Shown in pieces: positions 47,471 through 59,553 of a stretch of 64,000 bases of DNA. The stretch is from Haematococcus lacustris (Eukaryota > Chlorophyta > Chlorophyceae > Chlamydomonadales > Haematococcaceae). Where the stretch lies: assembly GCA_030144725.1 (NCBI GenBank), contig JASKMD010000006.1:10732832-10796831 (forward strand), written 5' to 3'. Position 1 is the stretch's first letter, and each line of letters opens with the position of its first letter. The notes beneath the pieces are model-generated. The model had not been told where the DNA came from and made no database searches. It was given only the letters and a program-made list of their open reading frames with translations. A program made the translations under genes and the position numbers.

Positions 47471-48426
47471 CTGCCTGGATTGATGAACCTGCTGGTACTT
47501 TGGCAGTTGCAGAGCTGGCAGCGCAGGGAAGCTGGTGGGCAATGGCAAAGCTGCTATATATCTATAAGCTGTGTGTATGAGGGGCCTGGCTTGCTGGTGA
47601 GCACCTGCAGAGCGGTAATGCGCTGGCAGCCACTGTCTAGCCTGGAAGAGCACGTGTGCAGCGGCAGCATCACCCACCAGCGCATCCAATTCATTCCAGA
47701 TTACGCCACTGAACGCCATTTGTCTCGCTCCGCTACGCCGCACTGTAAGCAGCTCTCAACTCTCAGCTCTCAGCTCTCAACTGTCAGCAGCTAACCAGCA
47801 GCTAAGGACGCGTCAGCAAATGCAACGGCTGTCAAAGGACAGCGCACAGTGTGACAGCGGACAATAGAAAAAGGCTCGTGGGTCCTCACCATGTGGACAT
47901 GCACAGCCCAGCAGGCCAGGCGGCGCCAGCCGCAGGCAGCCAGACAGCGCCCGTCGCTCTTCAAGAACAGGAGGCTGTCTTCGGTAGCGTTTGTTGCACT
48001 GGCAGCTGCGCTGCGATGGCCTGGTGAGACAAGTAGAGCTGCGCTGGGTTAGTCACCTTAGTGCCTGCAGCGCAGTCACCGCTGTGGTGGTCAGGCACAG
48101 GTATGGTAGCATGGCCACGGTTGCCCTGGTTTGACATGAGACATGGCATGGTGGGACAAGTAGCGCTGCCGTGACAGCTGGTCACTAGGGTCAGGGAGAG
48201 CCTTGGATTGAGTGGTGCTACAGGGCGGGGTTCAAATGTGGGTATGGTGCATGTGCGTTAAGTAGTGCAGGTGGGTGTCCCCCCATGTGGAAAGTGTGAT
48301 TGCATGTGAGATCAGCACTGTGGTGACTATGACACTGCTGACGGTGTCGACGATGACAGTGTACTATAGCGCAGCTAACCAGCTGCTGCTCGTCTCCTAG
48401 AGTAAACTACCCGACCCTACAACATT
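47471..48426. other. 3' flank of the ARM-TIR gene, no gene recognised
   Basis: It contains the 3' UTR by position. AACTCTCAGCTCTCAGCTCTC is a short microsatellite at 47757-47780. No RNA or protein gene was recognised. Confidence 0.5.
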
Positions 48427-48756
48427 ATGCACGGCTCTTCTGTGGATGTTGACGCTGTGGCCAAGCATGGATTTGATTGGGGTCTGAGGACTGAGGCTGA
48501 GCATGAAAGCGAGCTACGCAATGTCATGCAGGCAGCTCACATTCGCATTGGAGCCCATGCCAGTTTACTGTCGCTCCACCTACCCCACATGGCCACTGCT
48601 ACGCCCCAAAAGCTGGACTTGCTCAGGGCCACTGCCGCTGCTGAAGTAGGGGAGGCCAGGGTTGTAATTATTGATAGGTGGCTTACACCGTTTGAGCTGT
48701 CAGCCGTTAGGCTGCTTGGCCGCCCTCCCCCTCTAGGGGTTCGGGACTTTCTGTAA
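48427..48756 (+). CDS. 109-codon frame, probably the C-terminal part of a dispersed retroelement protein
   Basis: ATG to TAA frame of 109 residues, no recognised domain. Its last ~28 codons (ending RPPPLGVRDFL) and following ~25 bp are repeated at 10550-10654 and, diverged, at 24590-24645, so it belongs to a repeat family rather than being a unique gene. Given the flanking direct repeats around the copy at 10526, a 5'-truncated non-LTR-type element is the likeliest source. Expression is doubtful. Confidence 0.35.
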   Translation: MHGSSVDVDAVAKHGFDWGLRTEAEHESELRNVMQAAHIRIGAHASLLSLHLPHMATATPQKLDLLRATAAAEVGEARVVIIDRWLTPFELSAVRLLGRPPPLGVRDFL

Positions 48757-48789
48757 CGCTCTTCAAAGCAAGGTGCACAAACAAAGGTG

Positions 48790-50130
48790 CACATGGGCTC
48801 AACATGAAGTCGTGCAAGTTCTCATTATTGTTATGGAAAGTCATGGCAAACTCCGCCTGCTGCCTGATGAATAGGGAGCGACCGCCAGCCTAGAAGTCTA
48901 AAATTTTCTAGCCTAGAATTCTAGGTTTCCGAGCCAATTTTCTAAGTTTTTAATAGGTCCCTCTTGCCTAGAATTCTAGGCTTTTCTAGGAATCCGAGCC
49001 ACCTAGAATTCTATGGGCGTACCCTACTGATGAAAGTCGTGGCAGTGCACTCAAAGATGAAATGCATGGATTCAACCACTACCCCCTCTGTGCATCTAGT
49101 GCATGTGCGATCAAATGAAAGTTACCCCCTCAAACCGAGCCTACTCCACCCCCAAACCGCTGTGCCTAACCTGAACCTAGTCAAGGTCGTGAGAACTTCT
49201 GTAGAGAGCTGTATGTTAAGCAGGTGTGGTGCCATGTGATTGATGCCAATGCTGTCCCCATGCTTGAACCATGCAGCATACGAGCATCTCTCCCGATGCA
49301 CCGTCTCAGGCAGTCTAGGGTCTCCCTCAAACACAACCCAACGCCTCATCCCCCTCTCGAGCCACTTGACTCCCATAGCCTTGGTGCCTAGGTCCTCAAG
49401 GTGAACTCACCCCCCATCAGCTCTCTGGCGGCAGGCTGGAACTGAGCACTCCAGCTGGCCTGACACCTTCTGCCTAACTCCACATCTGCCTTTATGACCC
49501 TCATTAGCAGGTCGCTGTGGGATAGTTAAGGGTTGTGACAGATAATAGATATGATACACACACACAAATTAGTGCACAACTAGCGATTTTGAGGGGGTGT
49601 TTTTTGTCAACGATTCGCCTCGGAATGAGACTTTTGTTCCATGGCCACCAACATCGTGATGAATCTCGTAGTAACTAGCGAAATTCGTGGATTAATTATA
49701 TAACATTTAGTTCCCCCTTTTCTAAGCTACTCCTTGTAGTGCAGTCCTGTACCTGTACCTGATGTTGCAACATTGCACAAAATTTCATCGTGCAAAGCTG
49801 CACCATATTCAGTCTAATGATATTATGATGTAATAAAGTAGTTATGTTGGTAATTCATTGGTATTGGTTTGGAGATTATTCTTCCGCAAAATTTCATTTG
49901 CTTCTCATGGTGGAGTACTGCCCCTGTCACTAATGCACTACTTCATTACACCCCATTGTGCAATACTGCATCACACCGAGTGGTACAATACACCACCTCA
50001 GCGATATCTCACCAACTACGCATATTTATGGATTTTCGTTCAAACCCCATTCTTACAATCACATCACCGGGCTATAAACCAAATCTCAGGCCGAAAATCC
50101 AAAAAATGCTGTTACTAATTTGCCTGAAAG
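48790..50130. other. AT-rich spacer
   Basis: Markedly lower GC than the rest of the window, especially 49550-50130 (ATAATAG, TTAATTATATAACATT). 48898-49012 repeats CCTAGAATTCTAGG-type palindromes five or so times. Plus frames at 49858-50147 have no features. No gene is called. Confidence 0.5.
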
Positions 50131-50322
50131 TATGTTCCGGCTGGTGAGCTGCATCGTTGGCCATTGATGCAATACAATCTATTATATCAATCTACTATGC
50201 AATACAATAATACATACAATTAATCTATTATATTATATCCAAGTATAGGCCAGACAAGCACTTGCCTGGGTCTGCAGCTGCGGGTCGACACAGATGCCAG
50301 GCTCATCGCTGTACACCCTGAT
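50131..50322 (-). pseudogene. Truncated copy of a PPC-like gene exon with its downstream intron
   Basis: 50237-50322 matches the 3' part of the exon at 52719-52592 (minus strand VYSDEPGICVDPQLQTQ followed by the same GC donor), and 50131-50190 matches 52485-52545 of the adjoining intron. The copy ends abruptly inside the exon. Its intron is expanded with ATACAATAATAC-type repeats. Confidence 0.85.
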
Positions 50323-51681
50323 CTGGTGGTGCCCTTTGGAGCCTTGCCATAAGTAGGTATGAGCAGGTATAAGCCTAGTGGCGCAATGCCTTCGACGAAG
50401 CGGCCCAGTGCCGCGGAGCAAGAGCCGCATCCGACTGAAAGCCCGCGAAAACAAGGTTAATCGTAGTACGCCGTCGTGGTGTGGTCCGCCGCAACTGTGC
50501 AGTCCGGTGAGCTCCGCGCTGCTCACATCGCTGCTGTTCATGCCAGCGCAGGTCCTCGCACCCCTCCAGGCGAACAACGCGAGGAGCGAAGGGCTGAAAG
50601 GAAGACCCAACGACGACAGATACGCACGGGGCGCATATCGCACAACACTGCTCAGCTCAGCTCAGCGGGGGAAACAAAGAGACGCCGTGTAAGGAGCCGC
50701 CCCCGCCTTGTATGTCCCCGCACTGTTTGTGTCCCCGCATGGTGTCTTGGCCTGTCAATGTTGCCTGTCAATGTTTGTCACGCCAACTCTACATCATAGC
50801 CCTCTGGGTCAGGCAATAGTGTAGGTGGTAGGCGACCATGACCGTGTGTATGCCATGTGTAAGCCATGTGCATGCCACGACCATGGGAACTCCACACAGG
50901 CGAAAACACGTGTTGGTCATGTTTTGTAGTGGTCCACACTTAGTGTTTCACTGCAATGAAGGCTCTAGGTTGAGGGCTAAGGTGCTGAGTTAGGGGTCAA
51001 AACATTGTCGACCTTGACAAAATGGCTGAGCACCAGTAGCTGAACCAGCGGGGAGAACTATCCTGCCGTGCTGCCCAGGAGCCAGGGGCCTCCTATCTTT
51101 CGCTCGAGCGGAGAGCAGGGTGGGCCGGGGAACGCAACGAGGTAGAGTTTCCAGCCACCGCGCCGGCCCTCACAGAAAGCTTCAGCGCCGCAAACACATG
51201 TGACGTAATAATGTTTAAAAGGAAGATGAAGTAACCTGTAACTATTAAGCTCAGTACATCCGCCTAGGATTCAAGCGCGTCAAATAGGCAATCACAGCAG
51301 CACCCGCTGTAAAGGTCACACAGGTCGCTTAGCACAAGACATGCGGATCAGCTGGCAGCCACACAGGGTGGTGGCTATGACGGAGTATGACCGACATTAT
51401 TGCGTAAATCAAGAGTGAATGTGAAAGGTGGGGTATGCGAATGAAGTAGTAGAGTGCATGCGACGCCTGTCCACTGCAAGCAGCCTCCCTGCGATCGGTC
51501 TATCAATTGTGTGATTGTGTGATTGAGGTATGGTCTTGGCAGGTAGGCTGGGAAGTGGCAGAGCCTCCGGGAATGGGAAGGATGCTATTTGCGTCAGCCC
51601 ATTGTGCCTCCTCAAGGGTGATCCGAGATCTACAAAAAGCGCATCGCGGCTGCCGGCAGCGCCGGAGGCAGCGGATCGCGT
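50323..51681. other. 3' flank of the PPC-like gene, no gene recognised
   Basis: Plus frames at 50378-50799 overlap each other in two frames (Arg/Ser-rich) with no recognisable domain. 51000-51680 shows nothing beyond the presumed 3' UTR of the minus-strand gene. Confidence 0.45.
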
Positions 51682-54600
51682 CTAGGCGCCATGAAGCAGC
51701 TTGCGAGACCTGACCGTCGCCGCTGCGGACGCCTCCGATGACTCTTCCGACGACGACTCAGAAGTCTCCGGGAAGGATGCTGTAACCGCCAAGGCTGCCG
51801 AGCCGCACTGCACCGGGTAGCAGCAGGCCGGGCAGGCAAGCAGGCGGGCATCAGGTTAGGCGGTAATGTCGTTTGTAGCTCAACCTCTTGCTGACCTCCT
51901 CTTGCCTGCCATCGCTACTGTCTTGACCTGACTCCCTACCATCACCCCTACTCTCTTGGCCCTCCCCCCGCGGCCCTCCATGCTCTCCATGCCCAGCCCA
52001 GCCTAGCCCAGCATATACTCAGCCCGCCATGCCTGTTCCCCTCCACCCTCCAGGCTCACCCTGTAGCGGTTGCCATAGCCCGACACCACAATGAGGTAGG
52101 AGGCTCCCGGTGCAGCTGTGAAGGAAAGGCGTGACCGCCCTCGCCCGCATGGGCTATCATCATCATTATACTCCAGCATTGCCTAGAAGGGCACGGGTCA
52201 CAACATGGGGCTATGTATTAGGGCATGCACCAGGGCCAAGCTGTCAGGCAGCTAAAACCCCGACCAGCTGTGGTGGGCCATTTAGCATGGTGGGCTACTT
52301 GGCTACTTGGCCTGGTGGGGTACTAGGGATATATAGGGTATAGGGTATAGGGTATAGGGTCGGGTGTAGGATGACATCAGGCTAAGGTTAGGTAAAGCTG
52401 GCGGGTAGGGTTGGGTCAAGGCCAACCCACATGCATGGGGGAGGCCAGGGCTGTGACAAGGGTTGTGACAGATGATAGATATGATATGTTCCGGCTGGTG
52501 AGCTGCATCATTGGCCATTGGTGCAGTACAATCTATTATTCAATACATATGATTGTGATAAGATTATGGGTAAGGCCAGACAAGCACTTGCCTGGGTCTG
52601 CAGCTGCGGGTCGACACAGATGCCAGGCTCATCGCTGTACACCCTGAGCTCAGTGTCCCAGGCGGCCTGCCCCGCAACACAGGTGTCCAGCTCCACCTCG
52701 CGCTCCATGTCCACGTCCCCTGCGGTCCATAGTGCTCTGACGTCAGATCGCTGCTGCTGGGTGTGTGGGTGCACAGGAGGTGGTGTGCAGGTGTGGTGTG
52801 GGCTGCTGCCTGCCTACCTAGCAGCCTGAATGTGAAGTCGGGGTTGTCGCTGGGGAACCAAGAGGTGGTCAGCATGTCGCAGGTGGAGGCACCCGCGCCC
52901 CAGACAGACGGGCTCTGGCCTGGCAGCACTCCCGCGATGGCCACAGGGTTCAGGCACTGCCCTAGCTCTGCGGGCAGCACCAGCAACCAGGACCTGGCCA
53001 GGGCGGCAGCGGCGGCAGCAGCTGCTACAGGGGGACAGCGCTCATCAACCTTGAGCCAGGGGGGCGGCAGCAGCAGCAGGGGGGTGGTGGCTGTGGGCTG
53101 GGGCATGATGGGGCGCCCATGGCTGGGTGGGCCATGGTATGGGGGAGTGGGTGTGGAGCATGGCCTTACCTGGTGTAGAGGCGATGACTGCTAGTGTACT
53201 GTTGATGACGATGGAAGCACCACCCATCTGCAATCACAGAGATGGGCAGGAGGCCAGGCAACGGCGAAGGCTGATGGGGGTGGGGAAAGGGGTCAAGGGA
53301 GGTCAGCAGATCAAGCTACGCACTTCCACGCAGCCCGCCTTGCATGATGCATGCAGCCAAACATGCGGCACATGCACCCCCGTCCCACGCTGACCCCTCT
53401 TCCCGACCCGTGAGGCTGCATGCAAGGCGCGGTTTTCAGTGGTATGATGTCACTGGCCTTGGCATGTGTGCGAGGTTTCGTGATCGTAATATCGTGCGAG
53501 GTTTCGTGATCGTCATCGCATGATGATATGACCCTAGTGGTCCACGCCAATGAAGGCCCTAGTGAGGGCCAAGGATGCTGACCCCTCTTTCCCACTGCAA
53601 CTGCTCCTGCACCCCCCACAACCCACCCCCTCCCCCACACCCCTTGGCCTGCCCCTCCCTCCCATCCAGGGGCCTGGCAAAGTCCCTCATGTCATCATCA
53701 GGGCTCCCAGCTCACTTCCTCCATGGTGTACCCCTTGACCACAATGAGGTAGTCCTGGCCAGGAGCAGCGATGAAGGTGACGCGTGACGATGAACGTCTA
53801 CACACGCTGCTCTCGTCGTTGTAGGCGACCCAGGCCTGTTTGGGCAACCCGGGCAGCGGGTTGCCTGGGTTGCGGGCAAGGTTGTGGGCATGGCCTCCCT
53901 CTGATATTCCTACTTCTTAAACATCAGGCAAAGACTTCATATGCAAGCAAACCCTGGAACAGGGCTGCCAAGTTGCAAAAGGCCTGAGAGTAGCAAGCTC
54001 CCATCTCAGTGCACCTAAGCTTTGGAATCGCACTGAAGCCAGCCATCTGTGCACAGGCAGCCTGCCCTTGGCCGCTGCACAGCATCACACCCGACCCACC
54101 TCAGATAACACGGTGGAATTCACGCCACAGATGTTAGGCGACTGAGCGAAGACGAGTAGTTCCGTGTCCCACAGGCTGCCGGAGGGCGCGCATCCCCCGC
54201 TCTCGGTTACGCCGGTGTCGACGGTGATGTATCGAGGGTCCGGGCTGTCTCCAACCAGCATGAAAGTGAAGTCCGCGGAGTCTTGCAAATACAAGGAGTC
54301 CCAGTTGTAGTTCGGGATAGAACCGTAGGTGTCGTACTCCCAACCAAAGAGCTGGTTGTTAGCGTTGGCTGGCAGACTGGCAATACGGTAGGGGTTGGAG
54401 CAGGTGCCTTCGCCAGCATCCACGACCAGGCAACTCACGTTTGTCCAACATGTGCGCGCAATGTACAGACAATGCACGGATGCCTATCCACATGGCTACT
54501 AAACCTGGCAGGTTCTGCATGCCCAAGCAGGTGCAACGACCATACCAGGCCTGGGGGTGGCAATAGCAGGGGGGCGGGCTGTGCACATGGGGGTAGGGGC

Positions 54601-56237
54601 ATGGCGTGGTGCCCGTGGCTGTGCAAGCCATGGTATGGGGGAGAAGCAGCGAGGCATGGCCTTACCTGGTGGTGTGTAGTTGATGACGATGGTAGCAGGG
54701 CCCGTCTGCAATCACAGAGATGGACAGGAGGCCAGGCAACGGGGAAGGCTGATGGGGGTGGGGAAAGGGGTCAAGGGAGGTCAGCAGATCAAGCTACGCA
54801 CTTCCACGCAGCCCGCCTTGCATGATGCATGCAGCCAAGCATGCGTCACATGCACCCCGATCCCACGCTGACCCCTACTCTGCAATCGGTGCCCTTTGGA
54901 GGTGCCCTTTGAAGGTGCGAGAGTGAGTGACGCACGGGTATAAGTAGATATGAGCAGGTTAGTGTTCCACTGCAATGAAGGCTATAGGTTGAGGGTTAAG
55001 GTGCTGACCCCTCTTCCACCACTTCGTTCAGTGGTATGATGTCATTGGCCCTGGGGCATGTGTGCGAGGTTTGGCAGACGTGGTTAACCGTCAAACATTC
55101 CGTGATCCGTAGACCACTCCGTGATATTGATGCGTGACACCCCTAGTGGTTTACGCCAATGAAGGCCCTAGTGAGGGCCAAGGATGCTGACCCCTCTTCC
55201 CCACTGCAACTGCTCCTGCACCCCCCAAAGCCCACCCCCTACCCCACACCCCCTGGCCTGCCCCTCCCTCCCATCCAGGGGCCTTGCAAAGTCCCTCATG
55301 TCATCATCAGGGCTCCCAGCTCACTTCCTCCATGGTGTACCCCTTGACCACAATGAGGTAGTCCTGGCCAGGAGCAGCGATGAAGGTGACGTGGGACGAT
55401 GGATGTCCACACACGCTGCGGCTGTCGTCGTTGCCGGTGACCCAGGCCTGTTTGGGCAACCCGGGCAGCGGGTTGCCTGGGTTGTGGGGAAAATTGTGGG
55501 CATGGCCTCTCTGATATTTCTACTTCTTAAACATCAGGCAAAGATATCATATGCAAGCAAACCCTGGAACAGGGCTGCCAAGTTGCAAAAGGCCTGAGAG
55601 TAGCAAGCTCCCATCTCAGTGCACCTAAGCTTTGGAATCGCACTGAAGCCAGCCATCTGTGCACAGGCAGCCTGCCCTTGGCCGCTGCACAGCATCACAC
55701 CCGACCCACCTCAGATAACACGGTGGAATTAACGCCACAGATGTCGGGCGACTGAGCGAAGACGACGAGTACCGTGTCCCACCGGCTGCCGGAGGGCGCG
55801 CATTCCCCGCTCTCAGTCACGCCGGTGTTGACGGTGATGTATCGAGGGTCCGGGCTGTCTCCAACCAGCATGAAAGTGAAGTCCGCGGAGTCGTGCAAAT
55901 TCAAGGAGTCCCAGTTGTAGTTCGGGATAGAACCGTAGGTGTCGAATTCCAAACCAAAGACCTGGTTGGTAGCGTTGGCTGGCAGACTGGCAATACGGTA
56001 GGGGTTGGAGCAGGTGCCTTCGCCAGCATCTACGGCCAGGCAACTCGCGTTAGTTCAACATGTGCGCGCAATGTACAGACAATGCACGGATGCCTATCCA
56101 CACGGCTACTAAACCTGGCAGGTTCAGCATGCCCAAGCGGGTGCAAAGACCGTACCAGCAAAAGCGAGCTGGGCGAGGGCGATTGCCACAACTGCCACGC
56201 GACACAGGCTGCCAAGTGCACCACGCGGCGTCCACAT
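51682..56237 (-). CDS. Secreted protein with three tandem PPC-like beta-sandwich repeats (~544 aa)
   Basis: Exons: 56237-56156, 56029-55710, 55447-55325, 54705-54666, 54407-54100, 53835-53716, 53227-53170, 53024-52818, 52719-52592, 52182-52060, 51807-51682; phases agree throughout, 545 codons with stop. The first exon is a clear signal peptide (GALGSLCRVAVVAIALAQLA then FA). Each repeat has DFTFMLVGDSPDP-like and WDTELLVFAQSPNICG motifs, then NDDSRSVCG, then VTFIAAPGQDYLIVVKGY and a short TIVINYT strand. That is the pattern of bacterial pre-peptidase C-terminal (PPC) domains, secreted modules attached to proteases and wall proteins. The tail is acidic, Ser/Glu-rich (TSESSSEESSEAS). Repeats 1 and 2 are nearly identical including introns; repeat 3 is diverged. 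No catalytic domain is present, so a wall, matrix or adhesion role is inferred. One donor is GC (after 52592). The acceptor before the second exon could alternatively be at 56017. Confidence 0.8.
53121..55740. repeat. Recent ~1.6-kb tandem duplication within the PPC-like gene
   Basis: 53530-54120 and 55140-55740 align almost without change across exons and introns, offset by about 1,610 bp; 53160-53400 likewise matches 54660-54880. Shared intron phrases include GGAACAGGGCTGCCAAGTTG and GTGATCGCA/CGTGATCCG regions with small differences. Confidence 0.85.
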
Positions 56238-56602
56238 TGGAGATTCTGAGGTGGGCAGGCTCAGGCAAGTATAAAACACTGGCTGGTGCGTAGCACTATA
56301 CAGTGTCATACTACAAGGCGAGCAAGGGCGCTGCTGTGCGACTACACGCCTATGCCATCGAGCGTACCGGTAGGTGTTGAACAGCCGTGAACCGAGCAGC
56401 AGTACCCAATCTTATCTCAAGGAAATTCAATGACTGAAGGAAAGGGGCAACTTTGTACTGCATCATTTCACTCACTCACTGTAGCATGGGCAACTTTGTA
56501 CTGCATCATTTAAATCACTCACCTTACCATTTCATCTCGCCGTTCCACACTGCCTCGCACACACCCGTTCACGGAACTCGACTCAAACAACCATCGCTGT
56601 CA
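56238..56602. other. Spacer between phosphoglycerate mutase and PPC-like gene (same strand)
   Basis: 365 bp holding the presumed mutase 3' UTR and the PPC gene promoter. GGGCAACTTTGTACTGCATC occurs twice (56446 and 56488). No other feature was seen. Confidence 0.5.
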
Positions 56603-59492
56603 CTAAGAAAGGGTGGGCCCTCCTGATCTACCCACGAAGGCCTTGACGAGGGGCATGACTTCACTGCCAGGGAAGCGGCCTAGCCCACCCCGAGCGGCGG
56701 ACAGCTCGTCAAAGCATCGCACAGGGTCGCCCCGCACTACCTGCACGCGAGCAGATGGTAACACGCCGCCTCCTGCGAAGCCATGAAAAGCCCATGCACT
56801 ACTCCTTCCGGCCCGTGAACCCCACTCTGCCCCTATGCCTTCCCCTAACCCCTCAGTGCTGTTGCCATTTGCCCCTAGCTTTTACCCCACAGCTCTTCCC
56901 ATTGTGGGGAGCTGTATACCAATGAGGCGACATCACCACCCCAAGCAGCCATGCCCATCCATGGCCCTTTCCCCCTGCCCCCTTGCCTCCCGGCCTGCAA
57001 TGGGCAACCATCCCCCAATTCCCTACTCCCTTACCCCACCTGGGGCCAGGGGTCCTTCCAGCCGCCAAACACTTCAGCGGGCAAGAAAGGGACCCAAGGC
57101 CGCCCTGCCCAGGAGGCCTTGCGCCGCGCGTCCTGCAACTGACCCTGCAGCCAGGCGGAGTGGAGGGAGCCAGAGGGAGTAGGGCAAGGTCACATGGTGG
57201 CGTCATGGCACCCCACCAGGTCAGCCAGTGACGAAGCCAGCTAGGTGGTATCACTCCAATGACTAGCCTTCTCCGTACCTCGTCTGACATTAACCAGCTG
57301 GTGGTCACCTACCTGGCGGCATAGTTTGGCAGTGGAGGGCGGCTGTTCCACGTCAGGCAGTGGGATGGGCTCAAGGGGCAGTGCCTCGACATAGTCCGAG
57401 CCCCCCAGAGCCTCCACCTGCATGCTCGAGTGCCAAGGCAGCAGATGGGGCAGGACACAAGCTATTGGACAGTGGTCAAAAAGGGCCCCGCCCCGCCCCG
57501 CCCCGCCCCGCCCCGCCCCGCCCCGCCCCGCCCCGCCCCGCCCCGCCCCGCCCCGCCCCGCCCCGCCCCGCCCCGCCCCGCCCCGCCCCACCCTGCCTGC
57601 CTCACCACATGGGCCAAGTGGGCTATGGCCAGCGGCACAGGTTCATGCGAGTGGTCACCAAAGAGCACTGGAGTGGAGTGATCGCCTGTGACCAGCAGCA
57701 CGAAGCGTTGCGTCCCCCCAGCCGCCACCTCACACTGCCACAGCCTTCGCACCATCTGGCCTATCATCACGTCCACCACCTCTTGAAACTTGACCTGGGC
57801 AAGGCGTGAGAGCGAGAGCGTGGTTGAGAAGAACAGGGCTGCTGGATGGGTTGGGTAGGGAGTGGGTGGGGCGGGCAGAGATGGGAAGCATAGGAGGGTG
57901 AAAAGGCAGATGAAGCAGGTGGACAACAACCTGCACGGGAGATGCCCTTGCCCCTACCATCACCGCTCCTGCCCTTGCCCCTGCTCTGCCGCCCGCCGCC
58001 CACCTTCATCTGCAGCCGCCGGTCGTGGCCACAGTCATCTACTGCCTTCACATGTACGAACCCGAACTGCGCGCTGCCAGTTGTCAGCGCATCACAAATG
58101 GTGCTTGCTTTGCTGCACAACACACGGGAGGCGCAACACAATATATCTGATCAAAATGCAGGACTGGCACTTGGAGGGAGGCTCGGGAGGCACATCACAA
58201 CATAGCTTGTCACTGTGCAGGAGCGAAACCTGCAGCACCATGTTGAATGTGATAAGGAGGCCAGGCTGGTGTTCGTTGCTGGGTGGAGTAAACACAGAGG
58301 CGGCATCACAGCATGATGACGCTTCCTCTGATGAATGGTAAGACTCTGCTCCCAGCTTCCAGCTCTTTGTGTGACCAAGAACAACAATGGCAAGACTTCA
58401 AAGTTACGATGGCGGGCGGTGCCCCGGCACCAGCTGCAGCCAATGCAAGGAAATAGCACGACACTTGTGCGAGCCTTCCCTTGTGCACCTGCCGTGGCCC
58501 AGATGGCTGATGGCTGGGAAGATTTCCAGAGCACACTAGCAGCCAGCAAGTCATGCTGTGTTGCACGACTACCCTTGCTTGACGATGTCCTACCGTGGCA
58601 TTGTGAAGCAGTTGGTGGTTGCCTAGTGGACTGCAGTGGTTGAGTGTGTTGCGCAAGCTGGCAGGGTGCCACACAAACATTTATGGCATGGGAAGAAATG
58701 CAGCCAAGGGTGACTCATTAGGGTTACACTTTGTCACATGGCCTTCCGTGGCATGCATGGTTTTCCAGTAACTGAGCAGTAGAGCAATACACCCGTCATA
58801 TGGCTTTGCTCATGTCGTTGGGCACCACTGGCAGGTGGGAAGAGCACACATGGTCAGGTTGCTGGCGTGCGTGTTTTCAAAAGTTACTCTTTTAAAATTG
58901 TTTATGGAATACATATAGTTGGTGATATAAGCCGAGGTGTGCATGGTCTTGGACTCATCCATTACGTTTTGCATGTGAGCATGGCCCACATGGACCTCCA
59001 TGAAAGAGCGCTTGTATGCCCAGCAAAGCAAGCATCTGGGCGCCTAGGTGTGTAGGTCACATGTGGAGGCTCAGATCCCAGGTGGTAAGAGGCACCAAGC
59101 TGGCTGGGACACACACAGGCCTGTGGGGCATGTGTATAGATGCAGCTCAGCGGGGGCTCAGATCCCAGGTGATAGGGGTTACCATGGAAGTGGCAGCATG
59201 GCTGCATGGGGAGTCTGTCTGTCTGAGCTGAGAGGCTGTCTCTCTAAAGGAGGATAAAGGCATGGCAGCATGGCTGCATGGCGGCTTCTGGCCTTGCCTG
59301 GCGAAGTCACTGTTGTACCAGCCAGTGGCCCCAGGGGCTTCCAGCAGCTGCATGCCAAACGACATGCCCAGACCTGTGCAGCACATGGCAGACAGGAAGG
59401 CATGCAGTAGGCTGCCAGCTGCAGCAGGATGAGCAGGTCAGGGCATGAGGGACACGGTGGGAGAAGAACAACACAGCAAACAGACACCGGCG

Positions 59493-59553
<61 letters not shown>

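Noticed and set aside
58335..58643. 102-codon plus-strand gene inside the mutase intron
   Set aside because: No domain, no splice or codon-bias support, and not conserved in any family I recognise.
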